Below, piece by piece: positions 38,804 through 47,480 of a stretch of DNA of 64,000 nt. Under the pieces are notes generated by a model that was given only the letters and a program-made list of their open reading frames with translations, was not told where the DNA came from and did not search any database. This DNA comes from Streptomyces pluripotens (GTDB lineage: Bacteria > Actinomycetota > Actinomycetes > Streptomycetales > Streptomycetaceae): assembly GCF_000802245.2 (NCBI RefSeq), contig NZ_CP021080.1, positions 6,696,001 through 6,760,000 of the forward strand. Direction: 5' to 3'. The position numbers and the translations under genes are program-made. Position 1 is the stretch's first letter. The number at the start of each line of letters is the position of its first letter.

Positions 38804-39169
38804 GGGTGTCCCCTCTCGTAATTGATCAGTCGCAGGAGGATAGCCGTCGCGTTCCGCTGCTGTTGAGGCGGACTCGTGTCGGCACGCGCCGCCGGTCACG
38901 GCAGAGGTTGGTTCACCCTTTTTGGTGCATATGGAAGTGCTCGCGCGACCGTCCTCACGTCACGTCAGCGCCGCGCTCAACTTCGCCGACGCCGTCGTTA
39001 GGGGTTTCCCCCGTGCTCGACGACCTCGGCCGAGACCAGAGTGGAGCCATTCGAGAGCCGGGCGTCCCGCTCCGTCGGCCGGGCGTAGGGAGTGGGTCTC
39101 TGGCTCGCGTCTTCTCTGGGGGAGGTGGTGCGCTCCGTGCTCACCACGCTGGACGACAAGACCGGCAGG

Positions 39170-39690
39170 TCGTAGAGGACGGCGTCTGGTGCCGGGTCAC
39201 TCCTTTGAAGCACGAGTCCCTGGTGCAGGGCTGGAAGCTGCACATCTCGGCGACCCGGTTGTCCGCGCCGGAGGTGCTGCACCGGGCCGCCGGGGTACTG
39301 GTCCAAGCCGGATGCGCCTTCAAGACGGCCCGCGACCTGCGGACCGTCGAGGAGATGACCTCCGGCAACTACGACCGCGCCAGCGCGGCCAGATCATCAC
39401 CGTGTATCCGCGTATCCGCGTATCCGCGAAACGACGACCAACACCGGGTGCTCGCTGCCCGGTTGGACGCCACAACCGCCGGGCTGCCCGGTCCGGCCAT
39501 TCCCTCCGACCGCCCATACCACAAGGGCAGCCTGGTCCGCTGGCGCTCCGACGTGGACGAGCAGCCCGACACCGGGCTGATCCACCACTGGTGCAGTGGC
39601 TCCTCCGGCGTCGGCACCTTCCTGCTACGTCTGTCGCAGACGGCGGTCGGCGAGGAACGCCGCCTCCTGCTCCCCCCGCCCCGGTCGACA
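39170..39690 (+). pseudogene. lanthipeptide synthetase remnant (LanKC/LanL-type) with internal deletion
   Basis: One frame gives WCRVTPLKHESLVQGWKLHI, SATRLSAPEVLHRAAGVLVQ, CAFKTARDLRTVEEMTSGNY, the N-terminal lyase region of class III/IV lanthionine synthetases. Another frame briefly gives QIITVYPR, and the first returns with LAARLDATTAGLPGPA, SDRPYHKGSLVRW. It then jumps to HHWCSGSSGVGTFLLRL, the LanC-cyclase zinc-Cys motif. The kinase domain between is missing. Triplicated TATCCGCG (39403-39426) helps restore frame. No precursor peptide gene was found. Confidence 0.65.
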
Positions 39691-39769
39691 GCTCACCGTC
39701 CGCAGGCACTCCTCGCCACTCCGCAGGCACTCCTCGCCACCTGGACCGGCGCCTGCCTACCTGGCCGAG

Positions 39770-40315
39770 CTAGCCGATCACCAGCGTCACCGTGAAGGAC
39801 GCCTGGGCTGGGGTGCACAGTTTGGCCTCACCGCAGGAGGTGCGGTGGTCGGAGAGCACCACCGTGCCGGGCTTGTGAGCCAGGTAGCGGGTGGTCTGGG
39901 TGCCGCAGCCGCCGCCGGTGACGCAGGAAGCGTCGTGGGTGACCGCCGGTTTGCCGAGCGGCTGCAGCAGCGCGGGCGCGCTGTCCTTCAGTGCGGGCCA
40001 GAGCGTGCTGTGCAGGACGAGGGAGACCGTACTGCCTCGGGCCACGTGCACGGTGGTGCGGTTGGCGTGCTCGTCGAGGGTGAGCGTGGTCCCGACCGCA
40101 CGTGTTGTTCCCGGCGCCGAGGCGGACGCGGAGGCCGTGGCCGGTGCGGAGGTGGACGCAGGGCCGGAGGTGGAGGACAGCGTCGACTGGGCTGAAACCG
40201 GCTGTGTGTGGGTACCGCAGCCGGAGAGTGCCAGCACGGCGGCGGACCCGAGCCCGGTGAGCGGCAGTAGAAGCGAGCGTCTGGGGTTGCGCAGGGAGGT
40301 GGAGGGCTTGGTCAT
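39770..40315 (-). CDS. lipoprotein with chagasin-like domain
   Basis: This is a 181-residue lipoprotein: signal LPLTGLGSAAVLALSGCG with lipobox LSGC, then a Ser/Thr/Ala-rich linker, residues 36-68. The C-terminal domain (TLTLDEHANRTTVHVARGST, VVLSDHRTSCGEAKLCTPAQ) has a beta-rich pattern similar to the chagasin/I42 protease-inhibitor and related Ig-like folds; four Cys are present. AGGAG precedes the ATG. The next gene upstream encodes a large secreted protein, so an inhibitor role is possible but unproven. Confidence 0.6.
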   Translation of the reverse strand: MTKPSTSLRNPRRSLLLPLTGLGSAAVLALSGCGTHTQPVSAQSTLSSTSGPASTSAPATASASASAPGTTRAVGTTLTLDEHANRTTVHVARGSTVSLVLHSTLWPALKDSAPALLQPLGKPAVTHDASCVTGGGCGTQTTRYLAHKPGTVVLSDHRTSCGEAKLCTPAQASFTVTLVIG

Positions 40316-40458
40316 GTGCGAGTGCTCCTGGTTCGGGGCGGGGCAGTGTCCGGAGCCGGAGGCGGTTCGACGCCCACGGTGGCCCGGAGCCCGCGGTGGT
40401 TCGGACGGCTGACGGTTGGATGCGTGCCGCCGCGCTCTGGTTCCCCCTGTGCGCAAAC

Positions 40459-40491
40459 GCACCGGGGGCGGCCGATGGTCGCCCCCGGTGC
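40459..40491 (-). terminator. terminator of the large secreted protein gene
   Basis: GCACCGGGGGCG (40459-40470) pairs perfectly with CGCCCCCGGTGC (40480-40491), loop of nine bases. It lies 34 bases past the stop of the minus-strand gene at 40525. Confidence 0.85.
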
Positions 40492-40524
40492 TTGGATGGT
40501 TTCGACGTTACGCGTGCCCGCTCG

Positions 40525-42378
40525 TCAGGAGACGGTCACGTCGTCGTAGTAGGTGTAGGTCGCGTCACCCCAGTAGTCGTCGTCGTGGTTGGCCAGGGTG
40601 AGCGTGTAGCTGTGGCCGGCGGTGACCGGCGCGGTGACCTGGTGCCATGCCGAGGAGGAGGCGCAGGTCTTGGCCAGGACCGTGGTGGTGGTGCCGGTGG
40701 TGTTGTCCTTCAGCGTCGCCGTGGCCCAGTCGTAGTAGACGGTGTCCGGACAGGTCGAGCTGTAGGAGAAGGACAGCTGGCTGCTGCCGCTCGGCGCGGT
40801 GAAGGTCTGCGCCGCGGTGGAGTCGTTGCTCGGGCTGCTCGTGCCGAGCGACGCACCGTAGGAACCGCTGTGCGCAGCCGATCCGGTGGCCGACGCGGAG
40901 CCGCTGGTGGTCCAGCCGCTGAGGGAGCCGGTCTCGAAACCGCCGTTGGTGATGCCGCCGGAGCCGCCACCCGTGGAGTTCTCGGTCCAGGTGAACGACG
41001 TGGTGCCGGTGGCGCCGGTGCCGTCCGTGACGGTGACCGTGACGCTGGACGTGCCGGACTTCGTGGGCGTGCCGGAGATCCGACCGGTGGAGGAGCTGAT
41101 GGACAGGCCCGCGGGCAGCCCGCTCGCCGCGTACGTGAGCGTCTGGCTGCTGTCGGAGTCACTGGCCTGGATCTGCAGGCTGGTCGCGGTGCCGACGGTG
41201 CCGCTCTGGTTGCCCGGGTTGGTGACCGTGACCGTGTTGCTGGAGGTCTGGCCCACGATCGCGTGCGATATGTCGCACTCGTTGGTGTCGTTGGACCAGC
41301 TGGCCTGCTCGGCGAAGGTGCCGGTGCCCATGGTCACATTGGCCGCGCCTCCGAACTGTCCCGGTCGGATCCAGGCGCACTCGTCGGCGTTCTCCTGGCC
41401 GTTGTAGGAGCTGCCGCTGACGTGGTTGGTCCAACCGCCCGCCGGGTTCTGGTCGGACATCATCTCCTGCCACTCGTGACCCAGGGTCATCGTGTAGCCG
41501 TCCAGCTTCCCGGCGGAGGAGCCGTTGACGAAGCCGACGCCGCAGGTGGAACCCATGTCCGTGTTGTACGGCTGGTTGGAGAAGGCGATGTCCCCGTACG
41601 GCGAGGAGGCCGCGCCACCGTTGAGGGTGGTGTCGCCGTTCCAGTCGTGCCAGGCGCAGTAACCGGTGTTGGGGTCCTTGTAGTTGTCCGGATCGGTGCC
41701 GTGCGGAGAGAGGATGACGTAGTAGGCGTGGCGGTTCGCCGAAGCCGAGGTGTTGCCGAAGTGCGCGGCGGCGTTGATGGCCTCCTGGGCCAGCTGGTGG
41801 CCGGTGGCGCTGCTCGGGGAGGCGGCCGAGTTGTCGTACCAGACGCCGGAGAGCACGCCACCGCTCTGGTACGGGATGAAGTCGGCGTTGGACGGGCAGC
41901 TGGTGGCGCCGGTACTGACGTTGGGGCCGTCGCACCACTGCGTCAGGTCGGCCGACCACCGTTCGTTGCCGGTGCCGATGTCCTTGAACATCTCCTGGGC
42001 GACCGGAGCGGCGCTGTCGGGGTCACCGGAGAAGGTGGCATCGCCGTTGGAGTCGGTGCTCTTGGTGCCCCATTGGGTGCCGTAGAAGACCAGGTAGACC
42101 TTGGAGTGGCCACTCTGGACACCGATGCCGTCGACGCCGCCGCCGTAGGAAAGCGTCTCCTGGCCGGTGGAGGACGCGGTGCTGGAGGCACGCGCGGCTG
42201 CCATCTGCGGGACGGTCGGAAAGACGCCGTGGTGGTGTGCGTGGTAGCGGGCGGCCGGCGGCACGGGTCGTGCCTGGGCTGCGGGGGCTGCCGCGAGGGT
42301 GGCGGCGGCCGTGCCGAGGGAGATGGCGCCGGTGAGCGCCCATCGTCTGGCTCGGCTGGTTCTTGGGGTGTTGCCCAT
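40525..42378 (-). CDS. secreted multidomain protein, putative HExxE metalloprotease with Ig-like and C-terminal sugar-binding-like domains
   Basis: This is a 617-residue exported protein. Sec signal at residues 1-36 (RRWALTGAISLGTAAATLA, cut after AQA). The N-terminal 370 residues hold TMTLGHEWQEMMSDQNPAGG, a HEWQE motif at the place where related secreted proteins carry a HExxE metal site, plus ECAWIRPGQ. Residues about 375-465 are a putative-Ig (He_PIG) domain (LQIQASDSDSSQTLTYAASG, GLSISSSTGRISGTPTKSG). The last 140 residues (ITNGGFETGSLSGW) are a CBM4/9-like jelly roll. Extracellular binding and perhaps cleavage are inferred; the missing third His makes protease activity uncertain. Confidence 0.8.
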   Translation of the reverse strand: MGNTPRTSRARRWALTGAISLGTAAATLAAAPAAQARPVPPAARYHAHHHGVFPTVPQMAAARASSTASSTGQETLSYGGGVDGIGVQSGHSKVYLVFYGTQWGTKSTDSNGDATFSGDPDSAAPVAQEMFKDIGTGNERWSADLTQWCDGPNVSTGATSCPSNADFIPYQSGGVLSGVWYDNSAASPSSATGHQLAQEAINAAAHFGNTSASANRHAYYVILSPHGTDPDNYKDPNTGYCAWHDWNGDTTLNGGAASSPYGDIAFSNQPYNTDMGSTCGVGFVNGSSAGKLDGYTMTLGHEWQEMMSDQNPAGGWTNHVSGSSYNGQENADECAWIRPGQFGGAANVTMGTGTFAEQASWSNDTNECDISHAIVGQTSSNTVTVTNPGNQSGTVGTATSLQIQASDSDSSQTLTYAASGLPAGLSISSSTGRISGTPTKSGTSSVTVTVTDGTGATGTTSFTWTENSTGGGSGGITNGGFETGSLSGWTTSGSASATGSAAHSGSYGASLGTSSPSNDSTAAQTFTAPSGSSQLSFSYSSTCPDTVYYDWATATLKDNTTGTTTTVLAKTCASSSAWHQVTAPVTAGHSYTLTLANHDDDYWGDATYTYYDDVTVS

Positions 42379-43397
42379 GTGCGGGGGAGTTCCTCTCTCT
42401 TACGGACGCCGCGTGCGCTGGCACGAGGGAAGGGCGTCCGTATGCCCTGTGGGGATGGCGGCATGGCCAAGTACCGAGCCCTAAAAGCTCCTTGGCTGTG
42501 GGTCAGCACTCCTCGTGGTGGCTGCCGCCCGTGGGCACAGAGCAAAACAGAATTGACAAGCCACGGTCAATGGATGATCCACAGGAAAACAACAGGTCTT
42601 GGCCTTGTGGTGAACAATTCGTGAGCTTGGCGCGGGTCGACGCGCATAGTGCCAAGACTGTGTCTTCTTCCGCCGCCCATCTGTGTGGCCGCTGAGGCCG
42701 GCGGATGACGGAGGCAAAGATTCCGCATGGATGGTGCGAGTCGGTGCGTGTCCGTGAACATCGGCGAACGGAAGGCGGCGGGCCTGTCGAACCCGGCCGG
42801 TGCTGCTTGCACCACAGCCCGGGCCTCCTCATCGCCGTCGATGTGGAGGGTTCGGGGACGTCGAGCCGCTCGGTGCGGACACCGTGGATGAAGTCCACGG
42901 CGTGACCCGGATGGTCGGAGGCAGGGACCGCGGCCAGCTCACCACCGGCGCGTGACTCCCCCTGCCCTCACACCACAAGGCGTCACTGCCGCGACTTGGC
43001 GAAGCCGGCCAGTACTGCCGGGCCCAAGGGGCGTGGAGCCGCCAAGAAGGCCGAGTCCCTCGCTGTCCGTCGCCGAGGAGGTGCGGGACCCGGCCGGCGC
43101 GCGGGCGCCATCCGAGCGAGCGGAATCCGGAGAGCCGGCAACCCTGTTGACCGGTGTTGCTGCGGCCGGTCGTACCCGTTGGGAGACCCGGGCCCCCTAG
43201 GGCGCTCCGCGCCCGTCGCGGAGCGCCGGTTTCGGACGCCCGGCGTATTGCGACCTGGAGGGCGCCCGGCGCACCTTCGACCTGAGTCTCTGCGCAAGAT
43301 CCCCTGAACGGGTGAAACAACACGTCCGGATTTGTGCTGACTTAACGCTGATACACAGAATGCGGCACGTGATGATCACGACGATGATGAGTGCCAC
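42379..43397. other. 1-kb interval without a supported gene; two palindromes
   Basis: No gene that I can support. A plus-strand stretch near 42810-42905 (GLLIAVDVEGSG) looks like a gene start fragment but is isolated. ATTGAC/GTCAAT (42552-42557, 42566-42571) lies about 175 bases upstream of the large secreted-protein gene. CGTGATGATCACG (43368-43380) stands 17 bases before the O-methyltransferase start, over a promoter-like A/T-richer patch (43330-43360). Confidence 0.4.
43368..43380. promoter_or_regulatory. 13-bp palindrome in front of the biosynthetic operon
   Basis: CGTGATGATCACG is a perfect 6+1+6 palindrome between a possible promoter (TTGTGC at 43332, TACACAGAAT at 43352) and the GTG at 43398. 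It could be the operator for the four-gene operon. No regulator gene adjoins. Confidence 0.4.
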
Positions 43398-44468
43398 GTG
43401 CTGACGCGCCAGGACACGGAGGCGGGTCTGCGCCGTCGAATGCTCGGACTGCTGACCGGAGCCTGGACCACCCAAGCCATCCGTACCGCTGTGGAGTTGG
43501 GGCTCGTGGACGCCCTCGCCGACGGCGTTCGCCCGGCGCGGGACGCGGCCGAGCGGATCGCGGCCGATCCCGGTGCCACCGAACGCCTGCTGCTCTTCCT
43601 CGCCGGGCTGGGCGTGGTCGAACCGCTGCCCGACGGCTATGCGCTGACCCCGCTGGGTGCCCTGCTGCGTACCGGAATTCCGGGGTCGGCCCGGCAACTG
43701 GCTCTGCTGTACGGCGACGAGTTCCACCGGTCCTGGCACGAACTGCCGTACGCCGTACGCACCGGGCAGGAGGGTTTTGCCAAGGTGTTCGGAGAGCCGG
43801 CGTTCGACTACATGACCGAGCGGCCCGACATGGCGGAACGGTTCGCCGGAGCCATGGCGTTCGGGGACGTCTTCTTCGAGTCCCTGACCGCTGCCCACGA
43901 CTTCCGGGGCGTCCGGAGCGTGCTCGACGTCGGAGGAGGCGACGGCGCGCTGCTGGCGTCGCTGCTGACGCAGTGCCGGTGGCTGCGGGGCGTGGTGGTG
44001 GATCAGCCCCATGTGTCCGAGCTGTGCGGCACCCGCATGAGCGAGGCGGGGGTCGCCGACCGATTCGCCTTCGTGGGGGCGGACTTCTTCACCGATCCGT
44101 TGCCCCCGGGCTGCGACGTCCACGTCCTCTCCCGCATTCTGCACGACTGGGACGACGACCGGTGCGTCGCGCTGCTGAGCGCCTGTGCCGACGCCCTGGC
44201 GCCGGGTGGTGTCGTGCTGGTGGTGGAACGACCGCTGCCGGAGGAACCGCACGGATCGCAGGACGGCACCGTGGACCTGGCCACGGCATGGGACCTGCAC
44301 ATGCTCGTCAACACCAGCAGCGGGCGGGAACGCACCCCACGGGAGTACGAGCGACTCTTCGTGCGAGCGGGGCTGGAACCCGCCGGGCGGGCCACGCTGC
44401 CGCTGGACATGGAGGTACTGGCTGCGCGCCCCGTCGCAGCGACCGGAGAAGCCGGGGGAGAGGAGTGA
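43398..44468 (+). CDS. SAM-dependent O-methyltransferase
   Basis: This is a 356-residue plant-COMT/hydroxyneurosporene-type O-methyltransferase. The N-terminal dimerisation winged helix (TGAWTTQAIRTAVELGLVDA, EPLPDGYALTPLGALLR) is followed by SAM motif VLDVGGGDGALLAS (residues 175-188) and SRILHDWDDDR with catalytic His249. It methylates a hydroxyl on an aromatic or polyketide-like scaffold in known relatives. It is first of four genes overlapping by four bases each. The GTG start lacks a good ribosome site, so the exact start is less sure. Confidence 0.9.
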   Translation: MLTRQDTEAGLRRRMLGLLTGAWTTQAIRTAVELGLVDALADGVRPARDAAERIAADPGATERLLLFLAGLGVVEPLPDGYALTPLGALLRTGIPGSARQLALLYGDEFHRSWHELPYAVRTGQEGFAKVFGEPAFDYMTERPDMAERFAGAMAFGDVFFESLTAAHDFRGVRSVLDVGGGDGALLASLLTQCRWLRGVVVDQPHVSELCGTRMSEAGVADRFAFVGADFFTDPLPPGCDVHVLSRILHDWDDDRCVALLSACADALAPGGVVLVVERPLPEEPHGSQDGTVDLATAWDLHMLVNTSSGRERTPREYERLFVRAGLEPAGRATLPLDMEVLAARPVAATGEAGGEE

Positions 44469-45907
44469 CCCCGCAGCTGACGCCCTACGTCTTGGCCGCA
44501 GGCGCCCAACAGGCTGATTCCGATGCGGTGTTCGAGGCCGACACCGGACGCCGCATCAGCCATCGCGAACTCGGTGACGCCGTGCGCCGGACGGCGGACG
44601 ACCTTCTGGGGCGGGGGTTGCGGCAGGGGGACACGGTGGGGGTGCGGCTGTCGAACGGTGTCGACTTCGTGGTCGCGCTGCACGCCGTGCTGACGACGGG
44701 CGGCAGCGTCGTCCCGGTGAACCCGGTCCACACGGCCGGTGAGGCGCAGCGGCAGTTGGAACATGCCGGAGCCGACTGGCTCATCGACGCCGTGGGCGGC
44801 GACGGTACGCGGGCCGCACCCCTGAAACGGCTGACCGCCCCGCCTTCCGGCGCACCCGCCGTTCCGTCGGAGTCCGCCCGGACCGAAGTCTGCCCGCCCG
44901 CACGGGAGGCGAGCGCTCCCCTTCGGGAAGCCGGAACGGCCGTGCTCGCCTCCTCCAGCGGGACGACCGGCCAACCGAAGACGATCCGCCTCAGCCACGG
45001 CAACATGATCGCCGCCCTGGCCGCCGGCACGGCCGCCCTGCCGCTGGCCCCGGACGACCGGGTGCTTGCCGTCCTGCCCTTCGCCCATGCCTACGGCCTC
45101 CAGGCGGTGCTCCATCACACCCTGCGCTGCGGTGGCACGGTCGTCACCCTGGCAAGGTACCGGCCGGGACCGGCGCTGCGGGCGATGGCGGAGCACGGCG
45201 TGACCCGGCTCTTCGTCGTACCGCCCCAACTGCGCACCCTGTGCGCCGGGCAACGGGACACCCCGGTGAACCTGGACCGGTTGCGCGGTGTCGTCACCGG
45301 GGGCGCTCCCGTCCCGCCCGACCTGGTCGCCGATGCCCGTCGGGTTCTCGCTGCCCCGGTGCTGATGGGATACGGCCTCACCGAGACGGCCGGGTACCTC
45401 GCGGTCGCCGCCGGCGAGGACACACCGGAACCGGGCCGGACGGCGCCCGTCGTCGCCGGCGTGGAGCACCGCGTCGTCCACGGGGAGTTGTGGGTGCGCG
45501 GGCCCCAGGTCGCGCGCGACGCCGTCGACGCGGACGGCTGGCTGCACACCGGCGACCTGGTGTCCCTGGAGCACGGTGCGTTGCGCGTCACCGGCCGGTG
45601 CAAGGAACTGATCAAGGTCAACGGCTACCAGGTGGCCCCGGCGGAACTGGAGGAGCTGATGCAACGGCATCCAGCGGTCGCCGACGCCGCCGTGGCCGCG
45701 GTTCCCGATCAGGCCAGGGGTGAGGTACCCGTGGCCTACGTCGTACTGCGCGCCCCGGCTGCGGACGCGGAACTCGCCGCCTTCGTCAACGCCCAGGTCG
45801 CGCCGTACAAACGTGTCCAGACCGTGCACCGGGTCGGGGCCATTCCCCGCACCGCCTCCGGGAAGATCGTCCGCAGGCTGCTCACCGTCCCGGCGGAGCC
45901 CCGGTGA
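44465..45907 (+). CDS. AMP-forming acyl-CoA ligase / adenylating enzyme
   Basis: This is a 480-residue ANL-superfamily enzyme that activates a carboxylic acid as acyl-adenylate and then a thioester. Motifs: VLASSSGTTGQPK (A3), AVLPFAHAYGLQAV, GYGLTETAGY (A5), GWLHTGDLVS (A7), GRCKELIKVNGYQVAPAELE (A8) and PRTASGKIVRR with the catalytic Lys (A10). It resembles 4-coumarate/medium-chain ligases more than NRPS modules. GTG overlaps the preceding TGA by four bases. No carrier-protein gene is adjacent, so CoA is the probable acceptor. Confidence 0.9.
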   Translation: MTPQLTPYVLAAGAQQADSDAVFEADTGRRISHRELGDAVRRTADDLLGRGLRQGDTVGVRLSNGVDFVVALHAVLTTGGSVVPVNPVHTAGEAQRQLEHAGADWLIDAVGGDGTRAAPLKRLTAPPSGAPAVPSESARTEVCPPAREASAPLREAGTAVLASSSGTTGQPKTIRLSHGNMIAALAAGTAALPLAPDDRVLAVLPFAHAYGLQAVLHHTLRCGGTVVTLARYRPGPALRAMAEHGVTRLFVVPPQLRTLCAGQRDTPVNLDRLRGVVTGGAPVPPDLVADARRVLAAPVLMGYGLTETAGYLAVAAGEDTPEPGRTAPVVAGVEHRVVHGELWVRGPQVARDAVDADGWLHTGDLVSLEHGALRVTGRCKELIKVNGYQVAPAELEELMQRHPAVADAAVAAVPDQARGEVPVAYVVLRAPAADAELAAFVNAQVAPYKRVQTVHRVGAIPRTASGKIVRRLLTVPAEPR

Positions 45908-46695
45908 CCGCCGCCATCCACACGGCGCTGGTGACGGGCGGCAGCCGCGGCCTGGGGTTCGCCGTCGCCCGCAGACTGGCGCAAGACGGCGTACGCGTGG
46001 CTCTGGTGGCGCGTTCGGAGCGCGGCGTCCACGACGCCGTCACCACACTGCGCCGCGCCGGCTGCACGGCGTACGGCCGGGCCGCCGACGTCACGCGGGC
46101 CGACACCCTGCGGACGGCGCTGGACGAGTTGCGCTGCGAACTCGGCACGGTGGACCTACTGGTCAACAACGCCGGAGTCGAAGGGCCGTTCGGCCCCTTG
46201 TGGGAGTGTGACCCCGACGCGTGGTGGGCGGCGATGGACACCAACGTGCGCGGTGTGCTGCTGGCCACCCATGCGCTGCTGCCGGGCATGCTGGCCCGGC
46301 GCACCGGACGGATCGTCAACCTGGCCAGCCACGCGGGGGTGCACCGCTGGCCGCACGTGTCGGCGTACTCCGTGTCCAAGGCCGCCGTCATCAAACTCAC
46401 CGAGAACCTCGGGCAGGAACTGCGCGGCACCGGCGTCCACACCGCGTCCCTGCACCCCGGCATCGTCCTCACCGGATTCACGGACGCCGTCCTCGCCGGG
46501 GAGGCCGACCCCGCATCCTGGCGCGGCCGGGCCCACGTGTGGCTGCGCGGGCAGATCGAGGCCGGTCGAGGCGTGCCGCCCGAGGACGCCGCCGACGCCG
46601 TCGCCGTGCTGGCCCGGCGGCTGACCGAGACCTCGTCCGGCGCCTACTTCACCACCGAAACGGTCACCCGCCTCGCGAACGACGGAGCCCCATGA
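45904..46695 (+). CDS. short-chain dehydrogenase/reductase
   Basis: This is a 263-residue classical SDR. VTGGSRGLGFAVARRL is the NAD(P) motif (Arg after GGS suggests NADPH), NNAGVEGPFG the structural motif, and ASHAGVHRWPHVSAYSVSK has catalytic Ser, Tyr and Lys. HPGIVLTGFTDAV is the usual loop. It resembles 3-ketoacyl reductases and sugar or polyol dehydrogenases. GTGA overlap with the ligase gene; ATGA overlap with the next. It probably reduces or oxidises a ketone or alcohol on the operon's product. Confidence 0.92.
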   Translation: MTAAIHTALVTGGSRGLGFAVARRLAQDGVRVALVARSERGVHDAVTTLRRAGCTAYGRAADVTRADTLRTALDELRCELGTVDLLVNNAGVEGPFGPLWECDPDAWWAAMDTNVRGVLLATHALLPGMLARRTGRIVNLASHAGVHRWPHVSAYSVSKAAVIKLTENLGQELRGTGVHTASLHPGIVLTGFTDAVLAGEADPASWRGRAHVWLRGQIEAGRGVPPEDAADAVAVLARRLTETSSGAYFTTETVTRLANDGAP

Positions 46696-47450
46696 CCCCC
46701 CGCCCGGCCGCGCCCACGGCCATCCCCACAGCGCTCGACGATCGGGATCTGCGTCGTCTGGAGCGGTCCGCCCGCCTCCTGCGCACCCTCGGCACGCGGA
46801 CCGCCTTGGCCGGCGTCCTCCCGGACACCGCACCGCCCCGAGTACTCGATCAGCTCGCCGCGGCATGCCGAGTCGACCACCTTGCCGTGATGATCTTCCC
46901 CACTGACCTCGACACGGCCCGTGCGGAACTCGCCCGCCGAGGTCTGCCCAGCCGGGCGCCGCTGCCCAGCACCGTCGTCCGCGAACGCGTCCGCCGCCGC
47001 CTCGACCACACCGCCGAACCGGACGTACGCATCCTGCACATCCCCGTGGCGGGTTCCGACGGCGATCCCCGGGTGATCGAGGCGTTCGTCCTGGCCGACC
47101 CCGACCGCCGCTTCGACGACGTGGCACGCGACGAGCGCCTGCACCGCTGGGAGGACCACCTCGCCGTCACCACCGAAGCGGCCCCACGGCACCTGCCCGC
47201 ACTGTGCGCCCTGCTCCGCGACCACTGCGGACTCCACCCGGACGGCGGCGGCCACAACCCCGCCGACGGATCAGCCGGCCGCACCGTCCTGTACTTCACC
47301 CGGCACCGCACACCTCCGCCCCCCTTCCGAAACGGCCTGCCCCACCGCCTGGAACTGGTCGTCCCGGGACGCCACGACGACCTGCTCCACACCCACCTCA
47401 GACGTACCCGGAACCCCGCGGTTCCGGAGCCCCTTCCCGACCGACCCTGA
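46692..47450 (+). CDS. unassigned protein with two VOC-like modules
   Basis: This is a 252-residue protein that I do not recognise by family. Two internal halves look alike: VDHLAVMIFP with His63 and RVIEAFVLAD with Glu130, then WEDHLAVTTE with His156 and HRLELVVPG with Glu221. The H-to-E distances are 67 and 65 residues. This H,E,H,E pattern with DHLAV first strands is that of vicinal-oxygen-chelate (glyoxalase/extradiol dioxygenase/HPPD-like) metalloenzymes. An oxygenase, isomerase or lyase acting on the operon's substrate is inferred. It ends the coupled operon; ATG overlaps the SDR stop. Confidence 0.6.
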   Translation: MTPRPAAPTAIPTALDDRDLRRLERSARLLRTLGTRTALAGVLPDTAPPRVLDQLAAACRVDHLAVMIFPTDLDTARAELARRGLPSRAPLPSTVVRERVRRRLDHTAEPDVRILHIPVAGSDGDPRVIEAFVLADPDRRFDDVARDERLHRWEDHLAVTTEAAPRHLPALCALLRDHCGLHPDGGGHNPADGSAGRTVLYFTRHRTPPPPFRNGLPHRLELVVPGRHDDLLHTHLRRTRNPAVPEPLPDRP

Positions 47451-47457
47451 AGCACGG

Positions 47458-47480
47458 GGCCGGGCGAATGCGGCCCGGCC
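47458..47480 (+). terminator. terminator of the four-gene operon
   Basis: GGCCGGGC (47458-47465), loop GAATGCG, GCCCGGCC (47473-47480), eight bases beyond the stop codon. No T tract. Confidence 0.6.

Noticed and set aside
40396..42624. 742-codon open frame on the plus strand
   Set aside because: It lies opposite the secreted-protein gene, is Gly/Arg/Val-rich, has no motif, and exists only because of third-position G+C bias.
43391..44464. In-frame extension of the acyl-CoA ligase back to 43391
   Set aside because: The upstream 358 codons are Arg/Gly/Ala-rich and overlap the O-methyltransferase in another frame; the GTG at 44465 fits the family start and the four-base overlap.
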